64,000 nt of DNA from Micromonospora qiuiae (GCF_016863555.1 NZ_BOPC01000028.1:56339-120338); one strand, 5' to 3'; numbered from the stretch's first letter, positions 30,875 through 41,524 are shown. Numbers and translations: made by a program. Notes: generated by a model not told the origin, from the letters alone.

Positions 30875-30901
30875 ACCTCCTTTCCCGCCTCACGGGACGG
30901 G
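30875..30901 (-). promoter_or_regulatory. Probable PyrR-binding hairpin at the pyrR ribosome binding site
   Basis: The leader reads CCCGTCCCGTGAGGCGGG (30901-30884), a hairpin with a one-base bulge and the loop CGTGA next to GG, followed at once by AAAGGAGG, the pyrR ribosome binding site. This resembles the PyrR binding loop (CCnGnGAGG). In mycobacteria PyrR represses translation at such a site, so UMP-bound PyrR probably represses its own operon here. Confidence 0.6.
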
Positions 30902-31101
30902 TCGTTAAAGGATGTCGGATCCTCCGGGCCGGTCGCTGGACGGCCGGCGGAAGCTGCGGCCACGTTACCAGCGATCGGCATCGCCACCAGGGGCGGGACC
31001 GAGTGGCCCTGACCACGCCGAAGCGTCACCGGACAGCGTATCGATTCAGCTGTCGAAACGGGACAACTCACGCGAGGCGCCAACGGGAAGGTCATCACCA
31101 C

Positions 31102-31130
31102 TTGACCAGGTCTGCGAATCCCCGTACCGT
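31102..31130 (+). promoter_or_regulatory. Probable promoter of bldD
   Basis: TTGACC (-35) and TACCGT (-10) are separated by 17 bases, a good match for the primary sigma factor. The expected transcription start is about 45 bases before the bldD ATG. A partial match to a BldD-type box, GTCACGCTCCGTAGC (31129-31143), overlaps the -10 end and start region, in line with autoregulation known for BldD. Confidence 0.6.
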
Positions 31131-31183
31131 CACGCTCCGTAGCGATCGCTGGGAGAACCCCGAGCAGCACTGGGAGTGTCCGA

Positions 31184-31672
31184 ATGCCCTCTGAATACGC
31201 CAAGTCTCTGGGCGCCCGCCTGCGCTCCATCCGCCAGCAGCAGGGCCTGTCCCTGCAGGGTGTGGAGGAGAAGTCAAACGGGCGGTGGAAGGCGGTGGTG
31301 GTCGGCTCGTACGAGCGCGGCGACCGCGCCGTCACGGTGTCCCGCCTGGCCGATCTGGCCGAGTTCTACCGCGTTCCCGTCTCGGAGCTGCTGCCCGACG
31401 GCAGCGGCGTGCGGCACGAGCCCACCAGCAAGATCGTGCTGGACCTGGAGCGGCTCTACGACGAGGCCAGCGAGGAGCTCGCCTACGTGGCCCGGTACGC
31501 CCGCGCCATCCAGCAGCAGCGGGGTGACTACAACGGCCGGGTCCTCTCGATCCGCGCCGACGACCTGCGCGCCCTCGCGATCGTCTACGACGCCTCGCCC
31601 TCCGGACTGATCGAGCGGCTGACCGAGCACGGCGTGCTGGTCGCCGACCCGCGGGCGTTCTTCGCCAGCTGA
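31184..31672 (+). CDS. bldD: BldD, cyclic-di-GMP-responsive master regulator of development
   Basis: A 162-residue DNA-binding regulator. The N-terminal HTH domain (SLGARLRSIRQQQGLSLQGVEEKS, then KAVVVGSYERGDRAVTV) matches Streptomyces BldD closely. The C-terminal domain keeps the full c-di-GMP signature RxD-x8-RxxD: Arg113-Gly-Asp115, eight residues, then Arg124-Ala-Asp-Asp127. With tetrameric c-di-GMP bound, BldD dimerises and represses sporulation genes. ATG at 31184 has a GGGAG site. It is divergent from pyrR and followed by a strong terminator. Confidence 0.97.
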   Translation: MPSEYAKSLGARLRSIRQQQGLSLQGVEEKSNGRWKAVVVGSYERGDRAVTVSRLADLAEFYRVPVSELLPDGSGVRHEPTSKIVLDLERLYDEASEELAYVARYARAIQQQRGDYNGRVLSIRADDLRALAIVYDASPSGLIERLTEHGVLVADPRAFFAS

Positions 31673-31683
31673 GCACCGAACGG

Positions 31684-31717
31684 AAAGGGCCCGTGCCGGG
31701 GACGGCACGGGCCCTTT
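31684..31717. terminator. Strong hairpin terminator between bldD and nusB
   Basis: AAAGGGCCCGTGCC and GGCACGGGCCCTTT form a perfect 14-bp stem with a six-base loop, followed by CGTTTCGTT. It begins 12 bases after the bldD stop, between two convergent genes, so it can terminate transcripts from both sides. Confidence 0.88.
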
Positions 31718-31765
31718 CGTTTCGTTCGCGTCACTCGGCCGAGTGGCTCCGCCGTCGCCGATGCC

Positions 31766-32200
31766 TCAGCGGGTGGCGTACTCGGCGATGCGGCCGAGCA
31801 GCCCGTTGAGGAAGCGGGGCGAGTCGTCGGTCGACATCTGCCGGGCCAGCTCGACCGCCTCGCTGATCGCCACCGCGTCGTCGACCTCGTCGACGTACAG
31901 CAACTCGTAGACCGCGATCCGAGCCAGGTTGCGGTCGACCACCGGCATCCGGTCCAGCGTCCAACCTTCGGCGTAGCTGGCGATCAACTCGTCGATCCGG
32001 TTTAGGTGCTCGGCCACGCCCTCGACCAGACCGACCGCGTAGCCCAGGTGTTCGGGGCGCGGCACGGCGATCCGCTCGACATAGCCGGCGAGCACCTCGA
32101 CGGGCGGGCGATCCCGCAGGTCGGCCTCGAAGAGCACGTCCAGCGCCCGCTTGCGCGCCTTGCGGCGCGCCGGCATCTGCTGCTTCGGACCCTCGGCCAT
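31766..32200 (-). CDS. nusB: Transcription antitermination factor NusB
   Basis: A 144-residue all-helical RNA-binding protein for rRNA antitermination. Features: ARRKARKRALDVLFEADLR at the N-terminus, WTLDRMPVVDRNLARIAVYELLY and AISEAVELARQMSTDDSPRF-type helices with FLNGLLGRIA at the end. Its ATG shares one base with the efp stop (TGATG). It is the last gene of aroB-aroQ-efp-nusB. Confidence 0.96.
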   Translation of the reverse strand: MAEGPKQQMPARRKARKRALDVLFEADLRDRPPVEVLAGYVERIAVPRPEHLGYAVGLVEGVAEHLNRIDELIASYAEGWTLDRMPVVDRNLARIAVYELLYVDEVDDAVAISEAVELARQMSTDDSPRFLNGLLGRIAEYATR

Positions 32201-32757
32201 CAGGCGCGGCCGAGGTAACGGCCGTCGCGGGTGTCGACCTTGATCTTCTCGCCGGTGGTGATGAAGAGCGGCACCTGCACGGTCGCACCGGTTTCCAGGG
32301 TCGCCGGCTTGTTGCCGCCGGTGGACCGGTCGCCCTGCAGCCCCGGCTCGGTGTACGTGACCTCCAGCACGACGGAGGCCTGCATCTCGACGTAGAGCGG
32401 CAGACCCTCGTGCGTGGCCACGATGACCTCGGCCTCGGGCAGCAGGTAGTTGGCCGCCTCGCCGACCGTCCCGCCGGGCACCGTGATCTGGTCGTACGTC
32501 TCCAGATCCATGAAGACGTAATCCTCGCCGTCGGCGTAGAGGTACTGCATCGTGCGCTTGTCCACGGTCGCGGTGTCGACCTTGGTGCCCGCGTTGAAGG
32601 TCTTGTCGACCACCTTGCCGGAGAGCACGTTCTTCAACGTGGTACGCACGAACGCACCACCCTTACCGGGCTTGACGTGCTGGAACTCGACGACGGACCA
32701 GAGCTCTCCGTCGAGGTTGAGCACCAGGCCGTTCTTCAGGTCGTTGGTGGTGGCCAT
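32200..32757 (-). CDS. efp: Elongation factor P
   Basis: A 185-residue translation factor that relieves stalling at proline runs. The three beta-barrel domains are present. The tip loop that reaches the peptidyl-transferase centre reads KPGKGGAF (29-36) with Lys32 at the usually modified place; many actinobacteria have KPGKGPAF, so Gly34 is a small deviation. C-terminal motifs [12 protein letters not shown] and [17 protein letters not shown] are typical. ATG at 32757 with a GCAGGA site. It is 97 bases downstream of aroQ. Confidence 0.97.
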   Translation of the reverse strand: MATTNDLKNGLVLNLDGELWSVVEFQHVKPGKGGAFVRTTLKNVLSGKVVDKTFNAGTKVDTATVDKRTMQYLYADGEDYVFMDLETYDQITVPGGTVGEAANYLLPEAEVIVATHEGLPLYVEMQASVVLEVTYTEPGLQGDRSTGGNKPATLETGATVQVPLFITTGEKIKVDTRDGRYLGRA

Positions 32758-32854
32758 TTCCTGCCTTGATCATAATTTGGCGGACAGACCTGCCAAGTCT
32801 ACTCGCCGCCCCCACAGCCCACCGCCACCCACCACCCGCCCCGGTGGGGGCGGG

Positions 32855-33283
32855 TCAACGGCGGACGGCGAGGTGCTGCAGGGCGAGGCGGTAGCCGTCG
32901 ACACCGAGCCCGCAGATCACCCCGGTGGCCACCGCCGAGACGACCGAGTGGTGCCGGAACTCCTCCCGGGCGTGGATGTTGGAGATGTGCACCTCGACCA
33001 GCGGGCCACGCAGCAGCGCGCAGGCGTCCCGCACAGCGATCGAGTAGTGCGACCAGGCTGCCGGGTTGAGCACCACCGCAGCCTGCTCGTCCGCCGCGTC
33101 GTGCAGCCAGCCGATCAGCTCGTGCTCGGCGTCGGTCTGCCGCACCGTGACCTCCAGGCCGAGCTCCCGGCCGGTCGACTCGCAGAGTGCGACCAGATCG
33201 GCGTAGCTGGTCACGCCGTACACGTCGACCTGGCGGGTGCCCAGCCGGCCCAGGTTCGGCCCGTTGAGCACGTACACCTTCAT
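32855..33283 (-). CDS. aroQ: 3-dehydroquinate dehydratase, type II
   Basis: A 142-residue shikimate pathway enzyme. It has [15 protein letters not shown], with the usual catalytic Tyr of type II enzymes (in GxRxPxxYG) replaced in position by the VDVYGV segment, followed by [15 protein letters not shown] and [18 protein letters not shown] with the catalytic His. ATG at 33283 is chosen for its GTGAGGAG site; a GTG 18 bases upstream is in frame. It begins 14 bases after aroB. Confidence 0.95.
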   Translation of the reverse strand: MKVYVLNGPNLGRLGTRQVDVYGVTSYADLVALCESTGRELGLEVTVRQTDAEHELIGWLHDAADEQAAVVLNPAAWSHYSIAVRDACALLRGPLVEVHISNIHAREEFRHHSVVSAVATGVICGLGVDGYRLALQHLAVRR

Positions 33284-33297
33284 GCCGCTCCTCACGC

Positions 33298-35052
<1,755 letters not shown>

Positions 35053-35056
<4 letters not shown>

Positions 35057-35850
35057 GCCCGGTGGTTTCGGCGCACGGCACCGGGCACGCCACGACCGTC
35101 GGGCCGGCGCTGCTCGTACCGCTGCTGGTCGGCTGGCTCTACCTGGCGGCGGCGCTGCGGCAACGCGCACCGGGCCGAGCCGGCTGGAGCCACTGGCGCA
35201 CGGCGGCCTTCGCCGTCGGGTGCGCCCTGCTCGCCGTCGCCCTGCTGCTGCCGGTGGAGGGCTTCGCCGCACACATGTGGCAGCACCTTTTGATCGGCAT
35301 GTTGGCTCCGCTGGGGCTGGTGCTCGGCGCGCCGGGCGCCCTGGCGTTACGGACCGTCGACCGGCGGGCCGGTCGGGCCGCGCTGCGGGCGCTGCGCCAT
35401 CCGGCGGCGCGAACGCTCACCCACCCGGTCACCGGGCTGCTGCTCACCGCCGGCGGGCTGTGGCTGCTCCACCTCACGCCGCTGTACCGGGCCACCCTCG
35501 CCAGCCCGCCGCTGCACGACCTGGTCAACCTGCACTTCCTGCTCAGCGGGTTGTTGTTCACCTGGTCGATCGCCGGCCCGGAGCCCGCCGGGCACCGCTC
35601 CGGGGTCCCGGTGCGGCTGGTGGTGCTCGGGGTCGCGGTGGCCGCCCACGCCAGCCTGGCCCAACTCCTGTACGCGGGACTGCTCGTCGACGTGCCGGCC
35701 CCGCCGGACCAGCTCCGCGCCGGCGCCACGATCATGTACTACGGTGGCGACCTCGCCGAGATCCTGCTCGCGCTCGCGCTCCTGGTCAGCTGGCGCCCGC
35801 AGCCCCGCCGACGCCCCGCGCCCGCCGCAGCGCTCACCGGCAGCCGTTAA
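35053..35850 (+). CDS. CtaG-like (caa3-type) cytochrome c oxidase assembly membrane protein
   Basis: A 265-residue protein with about seven membrane helices. Family features: a WLYLAAALRQR first helix, LLPVEGFAAHMWQHLLIGMLAPLGLVLGAP (Met-His-rich), LHDLVNLHFLLSGLLFTW and a C-terminal MYYGGDLAEILLALALL helix. Members of the Bacillus CtaG family assist oxidase formation, possibly copper delivery. The start ATG at 35053 overlaps the DUF2243 stop. No oxidase subunit gene is in the window. Confidence 0.85.
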
Positions 35851-35967
35851 GAATTGGTGGTGGTGGCGAGATCCGTTCCTGGTGGCCGAGCACACGGACT
35901 AGTCACGCGGCACCGGGCGAAAGTGGGTGGCTGCCGACGAGGTTCTCAGCTGTGTTTGTTGTGGCCG

Positions 35968-36035
35968 CTTTGCTCTGCTTCAACCCACGCACCGGTTGCT
36001 GTCGAAACCGTTGCATGGGTTGAAGCAGAGCAAAG
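35968..36035. repeat. Long inverted repeat element, copy 2
   Basis: The 29-base arms begin CTTTGCTCTGCTTCAACCCA and pair with two mismatches around a ten-base loop. The outer arms are identical to those of copy 1 at 22226-22296. It lies between convergent genes. The shared arms but differing surroundings mark it as a dispersed element rather than gene-specific. Confidence 0.82.
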
Positions 36036-36088
36036 GAGCAGCGGAGGGGGTGGGTGGGCGCTGGACACCATAAAATCGAGTGAACCTT

Positions 36089-36150
36089 GATCGTTGGCAG
36101 TTCAGCAGCACCGATAACCGGCGTGTCGCGCTGCTGAGCTGCCAACGATC
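36089..36150. terminator. Long hairpin downstream of aroK
   Basis: GATCGTTGGCAGTTCAGCAGC (36089-36109) and its inverted copy at 36130-36150 differ at one base and flank a 20-base loop. It lies 31 bases after the aroK stop on that strand. It has no T-run, so it could be a terminator or another palindromic repeat family. Confidence 0.55.
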
Positions 36151-36181
36151 GAGAAGGTCGGGATCCTCGTCCGCCGGGAAC

Positions 36182-36703
36182 CTATTTATTCGTGGGCAGC
36201 AACTGCGCGATCTCGGCGGCGATGTCTTCGGGCGTGCGGCCGTCGGTGTGCACGGTGAGGGTGGCGACCTCGGCGTAGAGCGGGCGGCGCTGGTCCATCA
36301 GGTGCTTGAGGGTGGCCCGGGGGTTGATCGCCAGCAGCGGCCGGCCGACGCCGAGACCGACCCGCTTCACCGCGTCGGGCAGCTCGACCTGCAGGTGCAC
36401 CACCCGGTGCCCGACCAGGGCGGCCCGGTTCTCCTCGGCCAGGACCGCGCCGCCGCCGAGGGCCAGCACCCCGGTGCAGGAGGCCAGCGCCGCCGCCACC
36501 GCCGCCCTTTCGAGGGTACGGAAGTGTGCCTCCCCCTCGTCGATGAAGATCTCCGGGATCGGCTTGCCGGCGAGGCGCTCGATGTCGACGTCGGTGTCCC
36601 GGAACTCGACGCCCAACGTCTGCGCCAGGATCTCGCCGATGGTGGTCTTGCCCGAGCCGGGCGCCCCGACCAGGACGCAGACCGGGCGGGTGGCACCGCT
36701 CAC
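36182..36703 (-). CDS. aroK: Shikimate kinase
   Basis: A 173-residue P-loop kinase phosphorylating shikimate. Walker A is [13 protein letters not shown] (13-25); the substrate-binding [11 protein letters not shown] and FRTLERAAV, the LALGGGAVL motif and the lid Arg-rich segment [15 protein letters not shown] are present. The GTG at 36703 overlaps the aroC stop by four bases (GTGA), so the two are coupled. Confidence 0.96.
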   Translation of the reverse strand: MSGATRPVCVLVGAPGSGKTTIGEILAQTLGVEFRDTDVDIERLAGKPIPEIFIDEGEAHFRTLERAAVAAALASCTGVLALGGGAVLAEENRAALVGHRVVHLQVELPDAVKRVGLGVGRPLLAINPRATLKHLMDQRRPLYAEVATLTVHTDGRTPEDIAAEIAQLLPTNK

Positions 36704-37878
36704 CGGATCACCAGCGCGTCGAGGTAGCCGGCCAGGTTGCGGCGCATCTCGGCGATCGAGTCACCGCCGAACTTCTCCACCGCCGCTTCGGCCAGCACCA
36801 ACGCCACCATCGCCTCGGCGACGACGGCTGCGGCGGGCACCGCGCAGACGTCGGAGCGCTGGTTGATCGCGGTGGCCGGCTCGCCCGTGGTGACATCCAC
36901 GGTGGCGAGGGCACGGTTCAGCGAGGAGATCGGCTTCATCGCGGCCTTGACCCGCAGCGGCTCGCCGGTGGTGATGCCGCCCTCCAGGCCACCGGCCCGG
37001 TCGGTGACCCGGCGGACCCCGGTGGCGGTGGGCATGATCTCGTCGTGCGCCTCGGAGCCCCGGGACCGGGCCTGCTGCCAGCCGTCGCCGATCTCCACAC
37101 CCTTGATCGCCTGAATCGACATCAACGCGGTGGCCAGCCGGGCGTCGAGCTTGCGGTCCCACTGCACGTGACTGCCCAGACCCGGCGGGACGCCGTACGC
37201 CAGCACCTCGACCACGCCGCCCAGGGTGTCGGCGGCCTTCTTCGCGGCGTCGACCTCGGCGACCATCCGGGCGCTGGCCTCCGGGTCGAGGCAGCGCAGC
37301 GGGTCGGCGTCGATCCGCTCGGCGTCCTCCGGGCGGGGCCGCAGCCCCGGTTTGGCGGCGACCGGTCCCAGCTCCACCACGTGCGAGACGATCTCGACGC
37401 CGAGCGCCTGGCGCAACAGCGCCTTGGCCACCGTGCCGACGGCGACCCGGGCGGCGGTCTCCCGCGCGCTGGCCCGCTCCAGGATCGGCCGGGCGTCGGT
37501 GTGGCCGTACTTCTGCATGCCGGCCAGGTCGGCGTGGCCGGGCCGGGGCCGAGTGAGCGGCGCGTTGCGGGCCTGCCCGGCCAACTCCTCCGGATCCACC
37601 GGGTCGGCGGCCATCACGGTGCGCCACTTGGGCCACTCGGAGTTGCCGACCCGGATGGCGACCGGGCTGCCCAGCGTCACGCCGTGCCGCAGGCCGCCGA
37701 TGATCTCGATCTCGTCCTGCTCAAAGGCCATCCGGGCGCCCCGGCCGTAGCCGAGCCGGCGGCGGGCCAACTCCCCGGCGATCTCGGTGGAGGTCACCTC
37801 GATCCCGGCCGGCACCCCCTCCAGCAACGCGACGAGGGCGGGTCCATGCGATTCCCCTGCGGTCAACCAGCGCAACAC
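36700..37878 (-). CDS. aroC: Chorismate synthase
   Basis: A 392-residue FMN-dependent enzyme, last step to chorismate. All signatures are seen: [36 protein letters not shown], the [20 protein letters not shown] loop, [13 protein letters not shown] and [22 protein letters not shown]. The likely start is GTG at 37878, with TTG immediately following as the second codon. It begins the aroC-aroK pair; the accessory block begins upstream of it. Confidence 0.97.
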   Translation of the reverse strand: MLRWLTAGESHGPALVALLEGVPAGIEVTSTEIAGELARRRLGYGRGARMAFEQDEIEIIGGLRHGVTLGSPVAIRVGNSEWPKWRTVMAADPVDPEELAGQARNAPLTRPRPGHADLAGMQKYGHTDARPILERASARETAARVAVGTVAKALLRQALGVEIVSHVVELGPVAAKPGLRPRPEDAERIDADPLRCLDPEASARMVAEVDAAKKAADTLGGVVEVLAYGVPPGLGSHVQWDRKLDARLATALMSIQAIKGVEIGDGWQQARSRGSEAHDEIMPTATGVRRVTDRAGGLEGGITTGEPLRVKAAMKPISSLNRALATVDVTTGEPATAINQRSDVCAVPAAAVVAEAMVALVLAEAAVEKFGGDSIAEMRRNLAGYLDALVIR

Positions 37879-37996
37879 AGCGGCCAGTCTGTCACGCCCG
37901 GTGCCCGCCGCCCCACGCCGCCCGCCCCGTCCCGCCCTGCGGACTTTCTCCTCGATCCGCCGATCGACGATCGGGGGAAGGGGTGCCCTGGCTCGC

Positions 37997-38869
37997 TCAG
38001 CCGGCGATCCCGTTCAGCTCGTCGAGGTCTTCGGCACGGAGTTCGAGGCCGGCGCCGGCGATGTTCTCGCGGAGATGCGCCACCGAGGACGTGCCGGCGA
38101 TGAGGAGAATGTTCGGCGATCGGCGCAACAGCCAGGCCAGCGCGACGGACATCGGTGTCGTTCCGAGCCGGGCCGCGACAGCGGTGAGGGCCTCCGACTG
38201 CAGCGGGCTGAAGCCGCCGAGCGGGAAGAACGGCACGTACGCGACGCCCTCGGCGGCGAGCCGATCGATCAGGGCGTCGTCGTGTCGAACGGCGAGGTTG
38301 TACATGTTCTGCACGGAGACGATCGGGACGATGCGCTGAGCCTCCGCGACCTGCTCGCTAGTGGCGTTGCTGACGCCGAGGTGCCGGATGACGCCCTGCT
38401 GCCGCAGGTCGGCGAGAGCCTCCAACGCCGCACCGATGGGCTCGGGGACGGGACCCTGCGCGTTGCCGAGGCGCAGGTGCACCAGGTCGAGCACGTCGAC
38501 GCCGAGGGTCTCCAGGTTGTCGGCGATCTGCCGGCGAAGCTCGTCCGGCTTCCGCGCGGTAGGCCATCCGCCCCGGGCGTCACGGCGCCCGCCGACCTTG
38601 GTGGCGATGAAGAGGTCTCCGGGGTACGGATGCAGTGCCTCTCGGACCAGCTCGTTGACGACGCGGGGCCCGTAGGTCTCGGCGGTGTCGATGTGGGTGA
38701 TGCCGAGGTCGACCGCTTCCCGCAGAACCGCGAGGGCGGCGTCGTGGTCCTTCGGCGGTCCCATGACCCCGGGGCCGGCGAGTTGCATCGCGCCGTAACC
38801 GAAGCGAGTGACCGTGGTGTCACCAAGGGTCCAGGTGCCACCGGGCAGGTCGAGTGTGGTCGTGGTCAT
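37997..38869 (-). CDS. Aldo/keto reductase
   Basis: A 290-residue NADPH-dependent oxidoreductase barrel. The catalytic tetrad is Asp61 and Tyr66 (HIDTAETYG), Lys91 (IATKVGG) and His131 (DLVHLRLGN). NADP-binding motifs [10 protein letters not shown] and [15 protein letters not shown] are present. Likely substrates are small aldehydes or quinones, but the sequence does not decide. It is divergent from an HxlR-type regulator across a region with a palindromic operator, which suggests induction by reactive carbonyl compounds. Confidence 0.92.
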   Translation of the reverse strand: MTTTTLDLPGGTWTLGDTTVTRFGYGAMQLAGPGVMGPPKDHDAALAVLREAVDLGITHIDTAETYGPRVVNELVREALHPYPGDLFIATKVGGRRDARGGWPTARKPDELRRQIADNLETLGVDVLDLVHLRLGNAQGPVPEPIGAALEALADLRQQGVIRHLGVSNATSEQVAEAQRIVPIVSVQNMYNLAVRHDDALIDRLAAEGVAYVPFFPLGGFSPLQSEALTAVAARLGTTPMSVALAWLLRRSPNILLIAGTSSVAHLRENIAGAGLELRAEDLDELNGIAG

Positions 38870-38943
38870 GACAAAGCCTTTCGATGCAGCTTGCGAACCG
38901 GACGGTCGCGGACCAGTTTCCGCCAGCTGCTATCCATCCGGAA

Positions 38944-38969
38944 GTAGTTACTTTAAAGTGAGTTGCTAC
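38944..38969. promoter_or_regulatory. Probable HxlR-type operator
   Basis: GTAGTTACTTTAAAGTGAGTTGCTAC is an AT-rich near-palindrome centred on TTACTTTAAAGTGA, in a very GC-rich background. HxlR/YodB regulators bind TACT...AGTA-type palindromes. Its place between two divergent genes, one encoding an HxlR protein, fits a shared operator. Confidence 0.65.
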
Positions 38970-38987
38970 CTGGCAAAAGGAGGGCAC

Positions 38988-39398
38988 GTGACAACCATGA
39001 CCGCCGCGCAGCGGAAGGCCGAGGCCAAGGCGCAGTACAACGCGTTCCTGGCGGTGTGCCCGAGCCACCAGATCCTCGGACGGATCTCTGGAAAGTGGGT
39101 GATCCTCGTCCTCTCCGCCCTCGGCAGCGGTCCGCACTGTGACGGTGATCCGCGCCCCATGCGGTATTCGGAGCTCGCCCGGCTGCTCGCCGGGGTGAGC
39201 CCGAAGATGCTCTCGCAGACGCTCAAATCTCTGGAGCGAGACGGGCTGGTGTCCCGGGCAGCGACGGCGACGGTCCCCGTGACCGTCTCGTACGAACTCA
39301 CCGAACTCGGACTCTCGCTGCACCGCACGGTGCGTCAGCTCAAACTCTGGGCTGAGCGGCACCGGGACGACGTGGCCGCGAATCAAGACCGGTTCTAG
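38988..39398 (+). CDS. HxlR-family winged-helix regulator
   Basis: A 136-residue regulator with the MarR/HxlR winged helix: ILGRISGKWVILVLSAL, MRYSELARLLAGVSPKMLSQTLKSLERDGLVSR-type recognition helices and SYELTELGLSL wing. Cys24 (AVCPSHQIL) sits where HxlR/YodB sensors carry their redox cysteine. GTG at 38988 has AAAGGAGG upstream; ATG at 38997 is also in frame. It probably controls itself and the divergent aldo/keto reductase. Its TAG stop overlaps the stop of the next, convergent gene (shared CTAG). Confidence 0.92.
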   Translation: MTTMTAAQRKAEAKAQYNAFLAVCPSHQILGRISGKWVILVLSALGSGPHCDGDPRPMRYSELARLLAGVSPKMLSQTLKSLERDGLVSRAATATVPVTVSYELTELGLSLHRTVRQLKLWAERHRDDVAANQDRF

Positions 39399-40345
39399 AT
39401 GCCCCGGCCCTGGCGGTGCAGGGTGCGCAGTACGGCGTCGGCGCGGACCACCCGCCCGGCCACCGCCAGGGCCAGGTAGGCCCGGGGTTCGCGCGGGTTG
39501 CGGCGAAGGGTGCGGCGCGCCCAGCGCAGCGCCCCGCGCCGATCGCCACGGGCCGCGCGGGCGAACGCGATCTGCCCGGCGATCCGGGCCTGGCCCGCCG
39601 GCTGGGTGGCGAACTCGGGATGGCGCTCCAGCAGCCACTGCAACGCATCGGCGATGGTGTCCCAGCGCTGGGCGAAGTACGACCGCCGGTGCCAGCGCAC
39701 AAGCACGTACGCGGCGGGCAGGTTGACCAGCGGGGCGGTGCGGGCGGCCCGGAGCAGGAAGTCGTAGTCCTCGGCGTAGCCGCCCGGGATCTTCTCGTCA
39801 ACCAGTCCGATGCCGTCGCGCAGCGCGGTGGCCCGGATGAGGAAGGTCGACGGGTGCAGTTCGGTCATCCGGTCCCGCAGCAGGTCGGCCAGGGTGATCG
39901 AGTCGCGGTCCAGCACCCGCTCGACGGTGTGCCCGTCGTAGCTGATCCGGATGCCGCAGGTGACGAAGGCCGCGCCGGATGCGGCCAGGGCGTCGACCTG
40001 GGCGCGCAGCTTGCCGGGCAGCCACTCGTCGTCGTCGTCGCAGAAGGCGACCAGCTCGCCGGTGGCGGCCAGGGTGCCGGTGTTGCGGGCACCGGCCAGG
40101 CCCGGGGTGCGGGTGTTGCTGAGCACCCGCACCGACCGGTGTGGTGCGGGGAGCGCGGGCGGCGCCGCTGTCGACGGATCGCACGCAGCCGGGGCCCGAG
40201 CGTCCGGCTCGCACTGGTCGTACACCACGATGACCTCGACCGGCGCGGGGTAGTCCTGCGTCACGGCCGCCCGGACTGCGGCGGACAGCAGTTCCGGGCG
40301 GTCCCGGGTGGGTATCACGACGCTCACCGGCGGGTATCGGGTCAC
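39395..40345 (-). CDS. Glycosyltransferase family 2 protein
   Basis: A 316-residue GT-A glycosyltransferase, last gene of the polysaccharide cluster. Motifs: VSVVIPTRDRPELLSAAV, a nucleotide-binding region ending in LVAFCDDDDEWLPGKL (DxD metal site) and GGYAEDYDFLLRA (catalytic ED). The C-terminal 100 residues are helical and Arg-rich. GTG at 40345 has GGGAGGAC and overlaps the previous stop (GTGA). It probably adds a sugar to the lipid-linked repeat unit. Confidence 0.9.
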   Translation of the reverse strand: MTRYPPVSVVIPTRDRPELLSAAVRAAVTQDYPAPVEVIVVYDQCEPDARAPAACDPSTAAPPALPAPHRSVRVLSNTRTPGLAGARNTGTLAATGELVAFCDDDDEWLPGKLRAQVDALAASGAAFVTCGIRISYDGHTVERVLDRDSITLADLLRDRMTELHPSTFLIRATALRDGIGLVDEKIPGGYAEDYDFLLRAARTAPLVNLPAAYVLVRWHRRSYFAQRWDTIADALQWLLERHPEFATQPAGQARIAGQIAFARAARGDRRGALRWARRTLRRNPREPRAYLALAVAGRVVRADAVLRTLHRQGRGI

Positions 40346-40956
40346 GGTTGTCCTCCCTCGTCGCGTCCCGGTCCCCGCCACGGCGGCCACCAGGGGCGGT
40401 GCCGGCGCTGCGCGGCGGTGGCGATCAGATCGTCGACGATCAGTCCCACCCGGTGTGCCGCGGCCTGTTGCCGGTCGACCGACTCGGGGTCCGCCGCCAC
40501 GGTGAACCGCGACCGGTCGGACAGGCCGGCGGCGAGCGCGTCCCGCAGATCCTGCCGGGACTCGCAGAGCGCGATCAGCCCGGCCGCGCCGAGCCGGCGG
40601 GCGAAACGCTGCTGGTGGTCGTCGACGTGCTCGCCGTGTGCCGGGTCCCGGGGCACCACGATCGGCAGGTGCCCGTGCCGGCGGGCCTCCAGGATGCTGG
40701 CCGGCCCGCCGTGGCAGACCACCAGGTCCGCCTGGTCCATCGCCTTCTGCAACTCGGCGTGCCCGAGGAACGGCACCGCGTCCGGCAGGTCCGCGACCGG
40801 GGTGTAGCCGTGCTGCACGGTCAGGATGACCTCACCGGCCACCTCGGCGTACCACTGTCGCAGCCAGTCGACCAGCCGGACGAAGGGATGCCGGTCGGCG
40901 CCCACGGTCACCAGCACCTGTGGTCGGGCGTCGACGGGCGGCAGGACACCGCTCAC
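40342..40956 (-). CDS. EpsF/Alg13-like glycosyltransferase subunit
   Basis: A 204-residue GT-B C-terminal half similar to Alg13/EpsF. It opens with PQVLVTVGADRHPFVRLVDW and contains VICHGG-type donor binding (LVVCHGGPASILEARRHG) and PIVVPRDPAHGEHVDDHQ. Such proteins act as a pair with an Alg14/EpsE membrane subunit; the gene just upstream encodes it. GTG at 40956 overlaps that gene by four bases. The longer reading frame upstream has no homology. Confidence 0.85.
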   Translation of the reverse strand: MSGVLPPVDARPQVLVTVGADRHPFVRLVDWLRQWYAEVAGEVILTVQHGYTPVADLPDAVPFLGHAELQKAMDQADLVVCHGGPASILEARRHGHLPIVVPRDPAHGEHVDDHQQRFARRLGAAGLIALCESRQDLRDALAAGLSDRSRFTVAADPESVDRQQAAAHRVGLIVDDLIATAAQRRHRPWWPPWRGPGRDEGGQP

Positions 40957-41435
40957 AGCAACGTCCCGACGACGGTCGCCTCCGGGTACTGGCGGCGCTG
41001 CTCCTCCCACTGCACGAGCATCACGGACAGGAACGGGCGGCACAGCCGGGCGGTGAGCGTCGGCGTGTCGATCCGGTCGTAGACCTCGATGTAGACGGTC
41101 GGGATGCCGCGCAGCCGGGCGAGCACGACGAACGGAACGGCCACGCCCGCCCCGGTGGTGACCACCGCGGCGACCCGCCGGTGGCGCAGCACCCGGGCCG
41201 CCAGCACCCCGTTGCGCAGCAGGTTGCGCAGGTTCCGGGTGGTCGGATGGTGGGCCAGGACCATCTCCTCGCCGGCGAGCAGCGACACCGCGTCCGGCGT
41301 GTCGAACGTGACGAAGCAGCGCCGCCATTTCTCGTACCAGGGCCGCAGCGCCAGCAGCTGGGCGAGGTGTCCACCGCTGGAGCCGACGAGCAGCAGCAGC
41401 GGCGGTTGGCCGGTTTTCCGGTTCTTCGCGTCCAC
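40953..41435 (-). CDS. EpsE/Alg14-like glycosyltransferase subunit
   Basis: A 160-residue Alg14-like partner of the following protein. It has LLLVGSSGGHLAQLLAL, the FVTFDTPDA strand, VLARLRGIPTVYIEV and ends VMLVQWEEQRRQYPEATVVG. Alg14-type subunits tether the catalytic Alg13-type subunit to the membrane and bind the acceptor lipid. GTG at 41435 is preceded by GGGAG; a longer N-terminus to the preceding gene is open but unlike the family. A gap of 89 bases separates it from the APH-like gene. Confidence 0.85.
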   Translation of the reverse strand: MDAKNRKTGQPPLLLLVGSSGGHLAQLLALRPWYEKWRRCFVTFDTPDAVSLLAGEEMVLAHHPTTRNLRNLLRNGVLAARVLRHRRVAAVVTTGAGVAVPFVVLARLRGIPTVYIEVYDRIDTPTLTARLCRPFLSVMLVQWEEQRRQYPEATVVGTLL

Positions 41436-41524
41436 GCGACTCCCCACAAAGTTCGCTTGGATTCCGTCAGGCCATCGATACTTATCGCATTCAAGGCGTC
41501 CTTTCCACCATTCGCCGCCGCCGA

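Larger units (their letters stand above)
35851..36181. other. Intergenic region with two palindromic elements between ctaG-like and aroK
   Basis: Both flanking genes end here. The region has no credible gene; short frames across it owe their length to the palindromes. It holds the second copy of the 70-bp inverted repeat and, 53 bases on, a separate long hairpin. Either could terminate transcription from both sides. Confidence 0.6.
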
